From assembly GCA_964626505.1 (NCBI GenBank), contig CAZVFR010000001.1, positions 1 to 35,351 on the forward strand: DNA of 35,351 nucleotides. Reading direction: 5' to 3'. This DNA comes from CAZUGA01 sp964626505 (GTDB lineage: Bacteria > Pseudomonadota > Gammaproteobacteria > Methylococcales > UBA1147). This document shows positions 34,844 to 35,351 of the stretch, piece by piece. The notes beneath the pieces were generated by a model. That model did not search any database, had not been told where the DNA came from, and was given only the letters and a program-made list of their open reading frames with translations. The position numbers were made by a program, and so were the translations under genes. The stretch's first letter is position 1. Every line of letters starts with the position of its first letter.

Positions 34844-34886
34844 TGGCAATTCATATGAGATATTGCCATGAATAGTGTTAACTATT
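34844..34886. repeat. Two adjacent inverted repeats upstream of the small acidic ORF
   Basis: TGGCAAT (34844-34850) pairs with ATTGCCA (34862-34868), and directly beside it AATAGT (34871-34876) pairs with ACTATT (34881-34886) around GTTA. They lie 60-100 bases before the proposed ATG at 34783 and could be operators or leader hairpins. Confidence 0.4.
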
Positions 34887-35021
34887 AACCCAGGTTCTCA
34901 CCAGAAATATACTCTTCGCACATGAAATTCTAGCATTCAGGGTGCGTGATTTTTTGTGGAGGGCAAGGCGACCTAGCGGCTAATGGTAGACTGTGGCTTG
35001 ATTGTTGAAAATACCTCCAGT

Positions 35022-35351
35022 TTATTTGAGGTCGATATCGTAAACGATGATCTTTTTAACCAGCGGCTTCAACATTTCTTTTACGGCCTTTTTATGCCGC
35101 GGATGGTGCAGATAGGCTTGCAGTGATTTGCGATTTTTGAAAGTAATCACCGTTGCGACATCAAAACTGCTGTCTACTACCTCTCTGTCCGAGGGTAAGA
35201 CCATGCCCACTTTGTGATCAACAACCCCTGGAAGATTCGCAAAACTTTTCGTGACTTCAACAAATTTACGGCGCGCCTCAATATCCCCAGGCTTTTTAAG
35301 CCATCCAATCACAAAATGGATAACATGCCCAGAAGAACTTTCCTGGACAGA
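35022..35351 (-). CDS. Dabb (stress-responsive A/B barrel) domain protein, 5' end outside window
   Basis: The frame is open from the window edge to a TAA at 35022 (109 residues seen). HVIHFVIGWLKKPGD, the FANLPGVVDHKVG segment, DVATVITFKNRKSLQAYLHHPRHK and the final strand IIVYDIDLK define a ferredoxin-like Dabb dimer domain. A GTG at 35312 could be taken as the start, but it would cut off the first beta strand (GHVIHFV), so the gene must begin further upstream, perhaps with a signal peptide. Dabb proteins bind varied small ligands; no specific function can be given. Confidence 0.82.
   Translation of the reverse strand, partial: SVQESSSGHVIHFVIGWLKKPGDIEARRKFVEVTKSFANLPGVVDHKVGMVLPSDREVVDSSFDVATVITFKNRKSLQAYLHHPRHKKAVKEMLKPLVKKIIVYDIDLK

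Noticed and set aside
1..35351. CRISPR array, prophage, insertion sequence or genomic island
   Set aside because: I saw no regularly spaced repeats, transposase, integrase, phage structural genes or tRNA-flanked direct repeats. Most of the gene content is core or common accessory.

Overview
The window is a stretch of ordinary gammaproteobacterial chromosome. The clearest signature is the minus-strand block rpsB-tsf-pyrH-frr-uppS-cdsA-dxr-rseP with map-glnD divergent from it, followed by dapC-dapD-yffB-dapE. Two-subunit TAM genes (tamA-tamB), class 2 pyrD and an Omp85/LPS-type envelope toolkit also fit. I cannot name the genus. Base composition looks close to balanced and fairly uniform. A run of 10 N at 26252-26261 marks a scaffold join inside tamB, so this is a draft assembly or MAG. 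I see no transposase, integrase, CRISPR array, tRNA or rRNA.

Region 1 (1-7730, minus strand): ribosomal protein S2 and EF-Ts, UMP kinase, ribosome recycling factor, then the start of the isoprenoid/phospholipid/envelope genes (undecaprenyl-PP synthase, CDP-DAG synthase, DXP reductoisomerase, site-2 protease RseP). Several neighbours overlap by 4-8 bases. rpsB has a promoter, a structured leader whose loop could pair with its own Shine-Dalgarno (SD) sequence, and an intrinsic terminator/attenuator before tsf. Region 2 (7731-11812): map and glnD (nitrogen PII control) on the plus strand, facing a small PilZ protein. Region 3 (12011-16523, plus): an M48 lipoprotein protease, then three diaminopimelate/lysine pathway genes with the ArsC-like yffB inserted before dapE. 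Region 4 (16510-20918, mostly minus): a translationally coupled pair of a sialidase-fold exported protein and a polytopic membrane protein, sseA on the plus strand, a cold-shock protein followed by an RRM RNA-binding protein, and a small lipoprotein. Region 5 (21317-26998, plus): DUF2905 membrane protein and tamA-tamB. Region 6 (27315-35351): YciH/SUI1, an alpha/beta-hydrolase esterase, a glycine-zipper lipoprotein, a membrane-anchored DUF2235 hydrolase (minus), a GGDEF(degenerate)-EAL protein, pyrD, a small unknown acidic protein (minus) and a Dabb-domain protein cut by the window end.

I did not find an obviously new multi-gene system. The observations most worth a second look are non-coding: the candidate SD-sequestering pseudoknot upstream of rpsB, an 86-bp nested palindromic element upstream of the EAL gene, a nested hairpin between the M48 protease and dapC, and the cspA terminator/RRM leader arrangement. 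Among proteins, the sialidase-like/membrane pair and the stand-alone membrane-anchored DUF2235 hydrolase are the least explained. All positions of sites were read by eye; none was computed or searched.
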